A DNA stretch of 64,000 bases from Streptomyces sp. 130. Its GTDB lineage: Bacteria; Actinomycetota; Actinomycetes; Streptomycetales; Streptomycetaceae. Shown here piece by piece: positions 27,209 to 36,082 of the stretch. How positions within the stretch are numbered: position 1 is the first letter of the stretch; each line of letters starts with the position of its first letter. The stretch spans positions 62,001-126,000 of the forward strand of contig NZ_VJNO01000001.1 of NCBI RefSeq assembly GCF_007096885.1. The letters are read 5' to 3'. The notes beneath the pieces were generated by a model. That model saw only the letters and a list, made by a program, of their open reading frames with translations. It was not told the origin of the DNA and searched no databases. The translations under genes and the position numbers were made by a program.

Positions 27209-28399
27209 TCAGCTCTTCCCGTCCACCCGTTCCAGAAACGCCGCCACCGCCTCCCGTACGTCCTCGGCGCTCCACTCCAGCCCGGCCTCCGTCACCGTCA
27301 CCTCCGTGTACGACACCCCCGGCGCGCCCGTGTCCGGTGTGAACCAGCGGCGGAAGAGCACCGTGCCCGTCTCCTCCGCCTGCCGCACCGAGGCCCGGCT
27401 CAGCACCTCCGCGTCGTACGGCAGCCACACCTGGAACTGGTGCGTGTGCGGCACCTGCGGACGCACCCGGAACCAGCCCGCGCCGCCCGCCTCGAAGCCT
27501 TCGGCCAGCGCCCCGGCCACCACCTTCGCCTGCGCCGCGTACGACGGCAGCCTCGGCAGCTCCCGGTCGAGCCCGGCCAGGGCCGCGACCGCCGCCGGGA
27601 ACTGCTGGAAGAGCTGACCGCCGTACCGGTGCCGCCAGAGCCGGGCCTCTTCGGCCAGCGAGGCGGAACCGGCGAGCACGGCCCCGGAGATGCCGCCCAG
27701 GGACTTGTAGAACGACACGTACACGCTGTCCGCGAGCGCGGCGATCTCGGGCAGCCCGCGCCCGAAGTGCGTGGCGCACTCCCACAGCCGGGCCCCGTCG
27801 AAGTGGACGACGGCGTCGCGGTCGCGCGCGGCGGCCACAACGGCCTCCAGCTCCTCCCAGGCGGGCAGCAGGAATCCGGCGTCCCGCAGCGGCAGCTCCA
27901 GCATCAGCGTGCCGAACGGCTCCGGGAAGTCGCGGACCTCGTCGGCGGTCGGCAGCCTCGGTTCGGTCGTCGGGTGGACGGTGCGCAGCCCGCTCACCGA
28001 CCCCAGGGCGCCGTTCTCGTGCACCTCCGGGTGGGCGAGCGGGTGCAGGGCGACGACGGGGTTGCCGGTGCGGCCGGCCCAGCAGCGGAGCGCGACCTGC
28101 TGGGCCATCGTCCCGGTCGGGAAGAACACGGCGGCCTCCGTGCCCAGCAGGCCCGCGACCCGCTGCTCCAGCTCCCCGACGACACCGTCCCCGTAGATGT
28201 CGGCCGGCAGCCCCGCGTCGGTGACCGTCCCGGCGTCCGCCGCCAGGGCGGCCAGCTGCTCGCCGAGCGTGCGGTCCTGCGGAAGGCGGGACAGCGCGCG
28301 CCCGGCCCGCCGCCACGCGGCGAGCCGGCGCAGCCGCCACTCCTCCTCGCTCCCCGGCTCCGCCGTCCCGTCCGTCACCTGCGTGTTCATGTCTGCCAT
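27209..28399 (-). CDS. Threonine-aldolase-like PLP enzyme (beta-eliminating lyase family)
   Basis: 396 residues from the ATG at 28399; ATG 28390 is an alternative. A fold-type I PLP protein: DIYGDGVVGELEQRVAGLLGTEAAVFFPTGTMAQQ at the cofactor pocket, HFDGARLWE with the Asp that holds the pyridine nitrogen, and SFYKSLGGISGAVLAG with the Schiff-base Lys. Low-specificity L-threonine aldolases cleave threonine to glycine and acetaldehyde; substrate range is not provable here. The ~50-residue Arg-rich N-terminus before the conserved DRTLGEQLAAL is a streptomycete-type extension. Divergent from the cofactor operon. Confidence 0.88.
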   Translation of the reverse strand: MADMNTQVTDGTAEPGSEEEWRLRRLAAWRRAGRALSRLPQDRTLGEQLAALAADAGTVTDAGLPADIYGDGVVGELEQRVAGLLGTEAAVFFPTGTMAQQVALRCWAGRTGNPVVALHPLAHPEVHENGALGSVSGLRTVHPTTEPRLPTADEVRDFPEPFGTLMLELPLRDAGFLLPAWEELEAVVAAARDRDAVVHFDGARLWECATHFGRGLPEIAALADSVYVSFYKSLGGISGAVLAGSASLAEEARLWRHRYGGQLFQQFPAAVAALAGLDRELPRLPSYAAQAKVVAGALAEGFEAGGAGWFRVRPQVPHTHQFQVWLPYDAEVLSRASVRQAEETGTVLFRRWFTPDTGAPGVSYTEVTVTEAGLEWSAEDVREAVAAFLERVDGKS

Positions 28400-28461
28400 G
28401 GGACGATCATCACGCAGAACGCCGGTCCTGCCCACCGCGTGTCCCGGGCCCGCCCGGAGCG

Positions 28462-28482
28462 GTATCCACAGCCTGTGGACAG
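28462..28482. promoter_or_regulatory. Pair of inverted DnaA-box-like sites
   Basis: GTATCCACA (28462-28470) and, on the other strand, CTGTCCACA (28474-28482) flank a 3-base gap; together they include the palindrome TCCACAG-C-CTGTGGA (28465-28479). Streptomyces DnaA boxes resemble TTGTCCACA. The site lies between the divergent aldolase and DUF2520 genes, about 85 nt before the latter's start, and could affect both promoters. Confidence 0.45.
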
Positions 28483-28565
28483 CCGGGTGGGCGGGGCGGT
28501 CGCTGGCGTAGCATGCAAGGGAATCGTCCGGTACCCCCCGCGGACTGGAACGGAAGGCCCGCAGT

Positions 28566-30005
28566 GTGAACGCAACAGCTCCCAAGGACCCCCTCGACGC
28601 GCGGGACCGCCCCGCCCGGCTCACCGTCGGCGTGGTGGGGGCGGGCCGCGTCGGCCCCGCCCTGGCCGCCTCCCTGGCCCTCGCCGGACACCGTCCGGTC
28701 GCCGTCTCCGGGGTCTCCGACGCCTCCCGGCGGCGCGCCGCCGAACTCCTGCCCGATGTCCCCCTCGTGACGCCCGCCGACGTCCTCGCGCGCGCCGAGC
28801 TCGTCCTGCTCACCGTCCCCGACGACACCCTCCCCGGGCTGGTCGAGGGCCTGGCCGAGACCGGAGCCGTCCGCCCCGGACAGCTCCTCGTCCACACCTC
28901 CGGGCGGTACGGGACGAAGGTGCTGGACCCCGCGCGCCGGGCCGGCGCCCTGCCGCTCGCGCTGCACCCCGCGATGACGTTCACCGGCACCTCCGTGGAC
29001 GTCCAGCGGCTGGCCGGCTGCTCCTTCGGGGTCACCGCGCCGGACGAGCTGCGGCTCGCCGCGGAGGCGCTGGTCATCGAGATGGGCGGCGAGCCGGAAT
29101 GGGTCGCGGAGGAGTCCCGTCCGCTGTACCACGCGGCCCTCGCCCTCGGCGCGAACCACCTGGTCACCCTGGTCGCCCAGTCGATGGAGCTGCTGCGCAC
29201 CGCCGGGGTCACCGCCCCCGACCGGATGCTGGGCCCCCTGCTCGGCGCGGCCCTGGACAACGCCCTGCGCTCCGGCGACGCGGCGCTGACCGGCCCGGTC
29301 GCGCGCGGCGACGCCGGCACCGTCGCCGCGCACCTCGACGAACTGCGCGCCCACGCCCCGCGCACGGTCGCCGGTTACGTGGCGATGGCCCGCGCCACGG
29401 CGGACCGCGCCCTCGCCCACGGCCTGCTCAAGCCGGAGCTGGCCGAGGACCTGCTCGACGCGCTGGCGGACAGCGGCACGGCCACCCGCGGTTCTGGCTC
29501 GGGGGGCTCTGGTTTGGGCGGTTCTGGTTTGGGCGGTCCCGGCTCGGGTGGCCCTGGCTCGGGCGGCGCGGGCACCCGCGGCCCTGGCCCGGGCAGTCCT
29601 GGCCCGAACGGTCCCGGCGGCCCCGGCCCGGACGGCCCCGGCTCGGGCGGCGCGGGCACCCGCAGCCCTGGCCCGGGCAGCCCTGGCCCGAACGGCCCCG
29701 GCCCGAACGGCTCCGGCCCGAACGGTCCCGGCGGCCCCGGCCCGAACGGCTCCGGCCCGAACGGTCCCGGCGGCCCCGGCCCGAGCAGCCCCGGCCCGAA
29801 CGGCCCCGGCGGCCCCGGCCCGAACGGTCCCGGCGGCCCTGGCCCGAACGGCCCTGGCTCGGGCAGCCCTGGCCCGAACGGCCCCGGCCCGAACGGTCCC
29901 GGCGGCCCCGGCCCGAACGGCCCCCGCCCAGGCGGCCCCGGCCCGGACGGCCCCGGCGGACCGGCCCCTTCCGATGACAGCGGCACCGGACCGGAGGACT
30001 CCTGA
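28566..30005 (+). CDS. Rossmann-like DUF2520 protein with Gly/Pro/Asn repeat tail
   Basis: 479 residues from a GTG with GGAAGG upstream. Residues 1-308 are a complete two-domain protein: an N-terminal dinucleotide-binding fold ([22 protein letters not shown]) and the helical DUF2520 domain ([18 protein letters not shown]). Related to pyrroline-carboxylate and ketopantoate reductase-type enzymes; being fused in an operon with panC, a ketopantoate-related role is possible but unproven. Residues 309-479 are low complexity with recurring PGPNGPGG units, absent from a usual family member (about 300 residues). The stop overlaps the panC ATG (TGATG). Confidence 0.88.
   Translation: MNATAPKDPLDARDRPARLTVGVVGAGRVGPALAASLALAGHRPVAVSGVSDASRRRAAELLPDVPLVTPADVLARAELVLLTVPDDTLPGLVEGLAETGAVRPGQLLVHTSGRYGTKVLDPARRAGALPLALHPAMTFTGTSVDVQRLAGCSFGVTAPDELRLAAEALVIEMGGEPEWVAEESRPLYHAALALGANHLVTLVAQSMELLRTAGVTAPDRMLGPLLGAALDNALRSGDAALTGPVARGDAGTVAAHLDELRAHAPRTVAGYVAMARATADRALAHGLLKPELAEDLLDALADSGTATRGSGSGGSGLGGSGLGGPGSGGPGSGGAGTRGPGPGSPGPNGPGGPGPDGPGSGGAGTRSPGPGSPGPNGPGPNGSGPNGPGGPGPNGSGPNGPGGPGPSSPGPNGPGGPGPNGPGGPGPNGPGSGSPGPNGPGPNGPGGPGPNGPRPGGPGPDGPGGPAPSDDSGTGPEDS
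29490..30000 (+). repeat. Coding 24-nt-type repeats (PGPNGPGG tail)
   Basis: About 510 bases of imperfect repeats inside the DUF2520 gene, built from GGCCCGAACGGTCCCGGCGG-like units. The basic peptide unit is PGPNGPGG (8 residues), mixed with [15 protein letters not shown] and PGSPGPNGP variants. All six frames stay largely open because of it, which creates spurious long reverse ORFs. Confidence 0.85.
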
Positions 30006-31021
30006 TGACCGCCACCACATCCACCGCCCCGGTCCTGCTGAACACGGCCGGTGAGCTGCACGCGTACGCCCCCGAGGGCCGGCGGGCCGTCGTCATGACG
30101 ATGGGCGCCCTGCACGAGGGCCACGCCTCGCTGATCCGCGCCGCCCGCGCCCACGCGGGCCCCGCCGGTCAGGTCGTCGTCACCGTCTTCGTCAACCCGC
30201 TCCAGTTCGGCGAGGCCGCCGACCTCGACCGCTACCCGCGCACGCTCGACGCCGACCTCGCGGTGGCCGGCGCGGCCGGCGCCGACGTGGTCTTCGCACC
30301 CTCCGTGGACGAGGTCTACCCGGGCGGCGAGCCGCAGGTCCGGATCTCGGCGGGCCCGATGGGCGAGCGCCTGGAGGGGGCCTCGCGCCCCGGGCACTTC
30401 GACGGCATGCTCACCGTCGTCGCCAAGCTGCTCCACCTCACCCGCCCGGACACCGCCTTCTTCGGGCAGAAGGACGCCCAGCAGCTGGCACTGATCCGGC
30501 GCATGGTGCGCGACCTGAACTTCCCGGTGGAGATCACCGGCGTGGCGACGGTCCGGGAGCCGGACGGCCTCGCGCTGTCCAGCCGCAACCGCTTCCTCGA
30601 CACGCACGAGCGCCGCACCGCGCTCGCCCTGTCCCGCGCCCTGTTCGCGGCCCGGGACCGGCTGGCCGCCCAGGCCGCCCTGCACGCCCGCGCGCAGGCC
30701 ACCGGCGCCACCGAGGACCGGGCCGCCGGGCTCAACCGGCTCGGCGAGGCCCGCCTCGCGGCCGACGCCCAGGCGGTCGCCCGGGCCCGCCCGGACGCCG
30801 GGCCCGCCGCCGTGCGCGCCGCCGCCCGCGCGGTCCTGGAGGAGGCGGAGGCCGCGAGCCCGCCGCTCGCCCTGGACTACGTGGCGCTCGTGGACCCGGC
30901 CGACTTCACCGAGCTCCCCGACGACCGCGCGGCCGGTGAGGCGATCCTCGCCGTCGCCGCCCGGGTCGGCGCCACCCGCCTCATCGACAACATCCCCCTC
31001 ACCTTCGGAGCGACCCCGTGA
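30005..31021 (+). CDS. panC: Pantothenate synthetase
   Basis: 338 residues. Joins pantoate and beta-alanine with ATP. Class I nucleotidyltransferase marks: [14 protein letters not shown] (HxGH), FVNPLQFG, the pantoate site [23 protein letters not shown], and the KMSKS equivalent [11 protein letters not shown]. An Ala/Arg-rich insertion of roughly 45 residues after ~210 makes it longer than the usual ~280. Coupled to the DUF2520 gene and to nadB (4-base overlap), giving joint control of CoA and NAD synthesis. Confidence 0.96.
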   Translation: MTATTSTAPVLLNTAGELHAYAPEGRRAVVMTMGALHEGHASLIRAARAHAGPAGQVVVTVFVNPLQFGEAADLDRYPRTLDADLAVAGAAGADVVFAPSVDEVYPGGEPQVRISAGPMGERLEGASRPGHFDGMLTVVAKLLHLTRPDTAFFGQKDAQQLALIRRMVRDLNFPVEITGVATVREPDGLALSSRNRFLDTHERRTALALSRALFAARDRLAAQAALHARAQATGATEDRAAGLNRLGEARLAADAQAVARARPDAGPAAVRAAARAVLEEAEAASPPLALDYVALVDPADFTELPDDRAAGEAILAVAARVGATRLIDNIPLTFGATP

Positions 31022-32748
31022 CCGGTATACGGCTGACCGCCCCCGCACCCGGCTGGTCCATCGACGCCGACGTCGTGGTCGTCGGCTCCGGCGTCGCCGG
31101 GCTCACCACCGCGCTGCGCTGCGCCGCCGCGGGCCTGGCCACCGTCGTGGTGACCAAGGCCCGGCTCGACGCCGGCTCCACCCGCTGGGCCCAGGGCGGC
31201 ATCGCCGCGGCCCTCGGCGAGGGCGACACCCCCGAACAGCACCTGGACGACACCCTGGTCGCCGGCGTCGGCCTCTGCGACGAGTCCGCGGTGCGGGCCC
31301 TGGTCACCGACGGCCCGGGCGCGGTGCGCCGGCTGATGGAGACCGGCGCCCGCTTCGACACCGCCGAGGACGGCTCCGTCGCCCTCACCCGGGAGGGCGG
31401 CCACCACCGCCGCCGCATCGTCCACGCGGGCGGCGACGCGACCGGCGCCGAGGTCTCCCGCGCCCTGGTGGAGGCGGTCCGCGCGGCAGCCCTGCACACC
31501 ATCGAGAACGCCCTCGTGCTCGACCTCCTCACCGACGCCGAAGGCCGTACCGCCGGTGTCACCCTGCACGTGATGGGCGAGGGCCAGCACGACGGCGTCG
31601 GCGCGGTCAACGCCCCGGCCGTGGTCCTGGCCACCGGCGGCATGGGCCAGGTCTTCTCCGCCACCACCAACCCCTCGGTCTCCACCGCCGACGGTGTGGC
31701 GCTCGCGCTGCGGGCCGGCGCGGAGGTCTCGGACGTGGAGTTCGTCCAGTTCCACCCGACCGTCCTCTTCCTCGGCGCCGGCTCCGAGGGCCAGCAGCCG
31801 CTGGTCTCCGAAGCGGTGCGCGGCGAGGGCGCCCACCTCGTGGACGCCTCCGGTACGCGCTTCATGCTCGGGCAGCACGAACTCGCGGAGCTGGCCCCGC
31901 GCGACGTCGTCGCCAAGGGCATCACCCGCCAGATGCAGCTCAAGGGCACCGACCACATGTTCCTGGACGGCCGCCACTTCGGCGCCGAGATGTGGGAGCG
32001 GCGCTTCCCGACCATCCTGGCCGCCTGCCGGTCCCACGGCATCGACCCGGTCACCGAACCCATCCCCGTGGCCCCCGCCGCGCACTACGCCTCCGGCGGC
32101 GTCCGCACCGACCTGCGGGGCCGTACGACCGTCCCCGGCCTGTACGCCTGCGGCGAGGTCGCCTGCACCGGGGTGCACGGCGCGAACCGGCTGGCGTCCA
32201 ACTCGCTGCTCGAAGGACTCGTCTTCGCCGAGCGCATCGCCGCCGACATCGTCACCGACCGCCCTCGTTCGGGCGCGGCCGTCGGCCCCGCCGGGACGCC
32301 CGTCCCGCTGCAGGCCCCCGAGACCCGGCTCACGGTGCAGCGCGCCATGAGCCGGGGCGCCGGGGTGCTCCGCTCCGCCGAGAGCCTGGCCGCCGCGGCG
32401 GACGAGCTGGAGGCGCTGCGTCTCGGCACCCGCGAGGACGGGGCGGCGGAGGCGAAGCCCGCGGTGCCCGGCGTCGAGGCGTGGGAGGCCACCAACCTGC
32501 TGCTCGTCGCCCGGGCCCTGGTCGCCGCCGCCCGCGCCCGCGAGGAGACCCGGGGCTGCCACTGGCGCGAGGACCGCCCCGAGCGCGACGACGCGGACTG
32601 GCGCCGCCACCTCGTCGTACGGCTCGACCCCGAGGGCGGCCTCGTCCTCCGTCGGACGGATACCGAGGCGTTCGGGCCCGTGGACGCGCCCGGGGCGCCA
32701 GACTGCGCAGCGACGAGCACCACCCACCCCACTCCCGAGGAGCCGTAA
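31018..32748 (+). CDS. nadB: L-aspartate oxidase
   Basis: 576 residues, GTG overlapping the panC stop. FAD enzyme that oxidises aspartate to iminoaspartate for quinolinate synthesis. Dinucleotide fold [20 protein letters not shown], substrate loop [21 protein letters not shown], the active-site region [19 protein letters not shown] and SEAVRGEGA, and the succinate-dehydrogenase-like [15 protein letters not shown] with [21 protein letters not shown]. The partner quinolinate synthase nadA is not in this operon and must be elsewhere. The C-terminal tail after ~560 is variable. Confidence 0.96.
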   Translation: MTGIRLTAPAPGWSIDADVVVVGSGVAGLTTALRCAAAGLATVVVTKARLDAGSTRWAQGGIAAALGEGDTPEQHLDDTLVAGVGLCDESAVRALVTDGPGAVRRLMETGARFDTAEDGSVALTREGGHHRRRIVHAGGDATGAEVSRALVEAVRAAALHTIENALVLDLLTDAEGRTAGVTLHVMGEGQHDGVGAVNAPAVVLATGGMGQVFSATTNPSVSTADGVALALRAGAEVSDVEFVQFHPTVLFLGAGSEGQQPLVSEAVRGEGAHLVDASGTRFMLGQHELAELAPRDVVAKGITRQMQLKGTDHMFLDGRHFGAEMWERRFPTILAACRSHGIDPVTEPIPVAPAAHYASGGVRTDLRGRTTVPGLYACGEVACTGVHGANRLASNSLLEGLVFAERIAADIVTDRPRSGAAVGPAGTPVPLQAPETRLTVQRAMSRGAGVLRSAESLAAAADELEALRLGTREDGAAEAKPAVPGVEAWEATNLLLVARALVAAARAREETRGCHWREDRPERDDADWRRHLVVRLDPEGGLVLRRTDTEAFGPVDAPGAPDCAATSTTHPTPEEP

Positions 32749-32750
32749 CC

Positions 32751-33782
32751 GTGAGCACGCCCGAAGAGAATCCGCGCCCCACCCCCGTGGACGTACCGCT
32801 GATCCGGGTCGGCGCGCCCGCCCCCGCCGCGGGCGGCTGCGGGGACGGCTGCGGCTGCGGCGGGGACGAGGAGTACGAGGAGTGCGGGCTCGACCCCGCG
32901 CTCGCCCAGCTCCTCGCCGAATCCGGGCTGGACCCCGTCCAGGTCGAGGACATCGCGCACCTCGCCATCGCCGAGGACCTGGACGGCGGGGTGGACGTCA
33001 CGACCGTCGCCACCGTCGCCGAGGACGCCATGGCCACCGGTGACTTCACCGCCCGCGAGGCCGGGGTGGTGGCCGGGCTGCGCGTGGCGGAGGCGGTCCT
33101 GTCGATCGTCTGCACCTCCGAGTTCGAGGTCGAGCGGCACGTCGAGGACGGCGACCGCGTCGTCCCCGGCCAGAAGCTGCTGACCGTCACCACCCGCACC
33201 CGCGACCTCCTCACCGGCGAGCGCAGCGCCCTCAACCTGCTCTGCCGGCTCTCCGGCATCGCCACCGCCACCCGCGCCTGGGCCGACGTGCTGGAGGGCA
33301 CGAAGGCCGAGGTCCGCGACACCCGCAAGACGACGCCCGGGCTGCGCGCCCTGGAGAAGTACGCGGTGCGCTGCGGCGGCGGCGTCAACCACCGGTTCTC
33401 GCTGTCCGACGCCGCGCTCGTCAAGGACAACCACGTCATCGCGGCCGGCGGCATCGCCGAGGCGTTCAAGCGGGTCAGGGCCGAGTTCCCGGAGCTCCCG
33501 ATCGAGGTCGAGGTGGACACGCCGGCCCAGCTCACCGAGGTGCTGGAGGCGGGCGCCGACCTGATCCTGCTGGACAACTTCACCCCGGCCGAGACCGCCG
33601 AGGCGGTCGCCCTGACCGGCGGGCGCGCCTTCCTGGAGTCCTCCGGCCGGCTCACCCTCGAATCGGCCCGCGCCTACGCGGAGGCCGGGGTCGACTACCT
33701 GGCCGTGGGCGCGCTGACCCACTCCTCGCCGATCCTGGACATCGGCCTGGACTTCCGCGACACCGACGGGGCCGGCGCCTGA
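32751..33782 (+). CDS. nadC: Nicotinate-nucleotide pyrophosphorylase with Cys-rich N-terminus
   Basis: 343 residues from the GTG at 32751 (2 nt after nadB). Converts quinolinate and PRPP to nicotinate mononucleotide, CO2 and PPi. Core marks: IAIAEDLDGGVDVTT-type start, GERSALNLLCRLSGIATATR, DTRKTTPGLRALEKYAVRCGGGVNHR, KDNHV, and VEVDTPAQLTEVLEAGADLILLDNF. Unlike the usual ~285-residue enzyme it has a ~50-residue extension with Cys30, Cys34, Cys36 and Cys45 in GGCGDGCGCGG...EEC, which could bind a metal. The stop overlaps coaX. Confidence 0.95.
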   Translation: MSTPEENPRPTPVDVPLIRVGAPAPAAGGCGDGCGCGGDEEYEECGLDPALAQLLAESGLDPVQVEDIAHLAIAEDLDGGVDVTTVATVAEDAMATGDFTAREAGVVAGLRVAEAVLSIVCTSEFEVERHVEDGDRVVPGQKLLTVTTRTRDLLTGERSALNLLCRLSGIATATRAWADVLEGTKAEVRDTRKTTPGLRALEKYAVRCGGGVNHRFSLSDAALVKDNHVIAAGGIAEAFKRVRAEFPELPIEVEVDTPAQLTEVLEAGADLILLDNFTPAETAEAVALTGGRAFLESSGRLTLESARAYAEAGVDYLAVGALTHSSPILDIGLDFRDTDGAGA

Positions 33783-34579
33783 TGCTGCTCACCATCGACG
33801 TCGGGAACACCCACACCGTCCTCGGCCTCTTCGACGGCGAGGAGATCGTCGAGCACTGGCGGATCTCCACGGACTCCCGCCGCACCGCCGACGAGCTCGC
33901 CGTGCTGCTCCAGGGCCTCATGGGCATGCACCCGCTGCTGGGCATGGAGCTGGGCGACGGCATCGAGGGCATCGCGATCTGCTCCACGGTCCCGGCCGTG
34001 CTGCACGAGCTGCGCGAGGTGACCCGCCGCTACTACGGCGACGTCCCCGCCGTGCTCGTGGAGCCGGGCATCAAGACCGGCGTGCCGATCCTGATGGACA
34101 ACCCGAAGGAGGTCGGCGCGGACCGCATCATCAACGCGGTCGCCGCCGTCGACCTGTACGGCGGTCCGGCGATCGTGGTCGACTTCGGCACGGCCACCAC
34201 CTTCGACGCGGTCTCGGCCCGGGGCGAGTACACCGGCGGTGTCATCGCGCCCGGCATCGAGATCTCCGTCGAGGCGCTGGGCGTCAGGGGCGCCCAGCTC
34301 CGCAAGATCGAGCTGGCCCGGCCGCGCAGCGTCATCGGCAAGAACACCGTCGAGGCCATGCAGGCGGGCATCATCTACGGCTTCGCGGGCCAGGTCGACG
34401 GGGTCGTGGAGCGGATGAAGAGGGAGCTGGCGGCCGACCCGGACGACGTCACCGTCATCGCGACGGGCGGCCTTGCTCCCATGGTGTTGGGCGAGTCCTC
34501 CGTCATCGACGAGCACGAGCCCTGGCTGACCCTCATCGGCCTCCGCCTGGTGTACGAGCGCAACGTGTCGCGGCTGTAG
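33782..34579 (+). CDS. coaX: Type III pantothenate kinase
   Basis: 265 residues, ATG inside the nadC stop (TGATG). First step of CoA synthesis from pantothenate. Acetate-kinase-fold signatures: phosphate loop TIDVGNTHTVLGLFDG, GADRIINAVAA, adenosine region DFGTATTFDAVSARGEYTGGVIAPG, and ATGGLAPM. Needs K+ or NH4+ and is not feedback-inhibited by CoA (family knowledge). Last gene of the operon with panC, nadB and nadC. Confidence 0.96.
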   Translation: MLLTIDVGNTHTVLGLFDGEEIVEHWRISTDSRRTADELAVLLQGLMGMHPLLGMELGDGIEGIAICSTVPAVLHELREVTRRYYGDVPAVLVEPGIKTGVPILMDNPKEVGADRIINAVAAVDLYGGPAIVVDFGTATTFDAVSARGEYTGGVIAPGIEISVEALGVRGAQLRKIELARPRSVIGKNTVEAMQAGIIYGFAGQVDGVVERMKRELAADPDDVTVIATGGLAPMVLGESSVIDEHEPWLTLIGLRLVYERNVSRL

Positions 34580-34608
34580 GAACAGGCCCCTGACCGGCGG
34601 TTCCGGGT

Positions 34609-34632
34609 GCGGCGGCGCTCCGGAGCCGCCGC
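34609..34632 (+). terminator. Hairpin after coaX
   Basis: GCGGCGGC (34609-34616) and GCCGCCGC (34625-34632) pair perfectly with an 8-nt loop, 30 nt after the coaX stop. No T-run. Likely end of the cofactor operon transcript. Confidence 0.55.
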
Positions 34633-34674
34633 GCCACCGACGACCAGTTAAGCCGATTTTGTCCCATTAGCACG

Positions 34675-34680
34675 TATTGT
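34675..34680 (+). promoter_or_regulatory. -10 hexamer TATTGT, leaderless layout
   Basis: TATTGT ends 6 nt before the ATG at 34687 in an unusually A+T-rich patch (34648-34680). No ribosome site precedes the ATG. Confidence 0.5.
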
Positions 34681-34686
34681 CGCGTC

Positions 34687-35289
34687 ATGCCCACGCCCTA
34701 CGGATCACGCGGCGGTATGGCCTTCAGCGCGGACGAGCTGCGAGTGCTCCGACGCGCCCTCGCCTTCGCGCTGCACCCCGCGCCCCTGCCCGACGAGGAT
34801 GTCCAGGACTGCCTGCGGCTGGCGGGCAGCGTGGACGAGGCCGTCTCCGAGGCCGGACGGCTGCGCGCCTTCCTCCTCGCCGACCTCGTCCGCTACCGCG
34901 ACGCCCTGCCCGGTTCCCTCACCGGCTATCTGGAACTCCTCCAGGACGCCCTGGCCGCCGGATACGACCCGCTCCCCGAGGACCTGGCCGCGCTGCGCGC
35001 CCTGCGCGGCGGCCCGGTCGCCGCGGCCCTCCTGGAGCGCTGCCAGATGATCGCGGAGCGCTCGGTGCGGGCCCGGCTCGCCGGACGGGCCCTGGCCGCG
35101 ACCGCCCCGGCGCCCCGCGGCAGGCTGCTCGCGCTGCCCGGCGGGCGCGCCGCCGAGCCGGACCGGCCGAAGGCGCCGCCGGCCCCGGCCCGCCCCGTAC
35201 CGCCGTCCGAGCGCCCGGCGCCGAAGCCCTCCGAGGTCTTCCCGCCGCGCCGCCCCGTACCGCAGCCGCCGCAGCGCGCCGCGGGGTAG
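34687..35289 (+). CDS. Conserved hypothetical protein
   Basis: 200 residues. N-terminal ~130 residues are predicted helical (FSADELRVLRRALAFALHP, DVQDCLRLAGSVDEAVSEAGRLRAFLLADLVRYRDALPG as region limits only), followed by a Pro/Ala-rich disordered tail with several KPSEVFPPRRPVPQPPQ-like repeats. No motif of known function. The family looks streptomycete-specific to me. Its promoter layout fixes the start. Followed by a very small membrane protein gene 39 nt on. Confidence 0.75.
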   Translation: MPTPYGSRGGMAFSADELRVLRRALAFALHPAPLPDEDVQDCLRLAGSVDEAVSEAGRLRAFLLADLVRYRDALPGSLTGYLELLQDALAAGYDPLPEDLAALRALRGGPVAAALLERCQMIAERSVRARLAGRALAATAPAPRGRLLALPGGRAAEPDRPKAPPAPARPVPPSERPAPKPSEVFPPRRPVPQPPQRAAG

Positions 35290-35328
35290 CTCCGAGGGGC
35301 CGGGAGGCGGCTCGCTACTCTGGAGGGC

Positions 35329-35508
35329 ATGGACTACGTATCCGCGCTCGTGCCCCCCGTGGTGATGGCCGCCTTCTTCATCGGCCTGGTCGTGACGATC
35401 GTCAAGAGCCAGGGCGGCCCCAACAAGGCCAAGGAGGACGCGGCCGTGGAGGCGGCGATCAGCCGCGCCGAGTCGGCGCAGCAGACCCCGCGCACCGAAG
35501 GGGCCTGA
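35329..35508 (+). CDS. Small single-pass membrane protein (59 aa)
   Basis: ATG at 35329 with GGAGGG close upstream; TGA at 35506-35508. One membrane helix near the N-terminus (VSALVPPVVMAAFFIGLVV, residues 4-22), then a charged Lys/Glu/Ala tail (KSQGGPNKAKEDAAVEAAIS). Compact, with a good codon third-position pattern and a strong terminator just after it, so it is likely real. Too short for most gene callers. Function unknown; perhaps it works with the preceding gene. Confidence 0.75.
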   Translation: MDYVSALVPPVVMAAFFIGLVVTIVKSQGGPNKAKEDAAVEAAISRAESAQQTPRTEGA

Positions 35509-35542
35509 CCCCGCCGGGGGCGCTCCGGCGCTTCCTTGTACG

Positions 35543-35580
35543 AAAGGGCGTGCGACTCCCGAGGAGTCGTACGCCCTTTT
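35543..35580 (+). terminator. Intrinsic terminator with T-run
   Basis: AAAGGGCGTGCGACTC pairs with GAGTCGTACGCCCTTTT around a CCGA-type loop, one G-T pair in the stem, ending in four T. A textbook terminator for the small membrane protein gene and its predecessor. Confidence 0.85.
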
Positions 35581-35585
35581 GCTGT

Positions 35586-35597
35586 GTAAATAGTTAC
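35586..35597. promoter_or_regulatory. Inverted repeat GTAA-N4-TTAC before the BlaI-type gene
   Basis: GTAAATAGTTAC overlaps the expected -35 zone of the -10 at 35618. BlaI/MecI repressors bind short dyads of the TACA-TGTA kind near their own promoters, so this is a candidate autoregulatory operator. Confidence 0.4.
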
Positions 35598-35617
35598 GCA
35601 TTTCAGACATCTGGCAC

Positions 35618-35623
35618 TAAGGT
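35618..35623 (+). promoter_or_regulatory. -10 hexamer TAAGGT, leaderless layout
   Basis: TAAGGT ends 6 nt before the GTG at 35630; TTACGC 18 nt upstream is a possible -35. No ribosome site. Confidence 0.5.
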
Positions 35624-35629
35624 GACGCT

Positions 35630-36082
35630 GTGCCCCGTCAATTGGGAGAGCTCGAAGACGCCGTGATGACACGGGTCTGGGAATGGAACCGTCCGGTCAC
35701 TGTGCGGGAAGTCCTGGAGGACCTTCAGCAGGAGCGGTCCATCGCCTACACCACCGTCATGACGGTAATGGACAATCTCCATCAGAAGGGCTGGGTCCGC
35801 CGCGAAGTGGAGGGCCGCGCATATCGATATACGGCCGTCTCCACCCGCGCCGCATACGCCGCCGCCCTGATGAACGAAGCCTGGTCGCTCAGCGACAACC
35901 CGGCAGCCGCGCTGGTCGCGTTCTTCGGGATGATGTCGGCCGAGCAGCGCGAGGCTCTGCGCGACGCGATGCGGATCGTTCTGCCCGCCCTTCCCGGGGA
36001 CGGCACGGTCCAAGCGGACGAAGCCGTCGATGGCGAAGCCGGTGAAGCGGCCGATGGCGCGGAGCCGGAGACCGGGCGATAG
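35630..36082 (+). CDS. BlaI/MecI/CopY-family repressor
   Basis: 150 residues. Winged helix: LGELEDAVMTRVWEWNRPVTVREVLEDLQ, recognition region IAYTTVMTVMDNLHQKGWVRREVEGRAYRY, then the dimerisation helices and an acidic disordered tail. Classical members control beta-lactamase or cell-wall genes and are cleaved on signal from a BlaR1/MecR1 M56 peptidase; no such gene is nearby, so this is an orphan here. Target unknown. Confidence 0.9.
   Translation: MPRQLGELEDAVMTRVWEWNRPVTVREVLEDLQQERSIAYTTVMTVMDNLHQKGWVRREVEGRAYRYTAVSTRAAYAAALMNEAWSLSDNPAAALVAFFGMMSAEQREALRDAMRIVLPALPGDGTVQADEAVDGEAGEAADGAEPETGR

Noticed and set aside
29490..30000. CRISPR-like array or collagen gene
   Set aside because: Repeats are in-frame coding units without spacers, and the Gly register breaks every few residues.
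28410..30020. Long minus-strand frames with [17 protein letters not shown] repeats
   Set aside because: Product of the DUF2520 tail repeats read backwards; no start or ribosome site, no family similarity.
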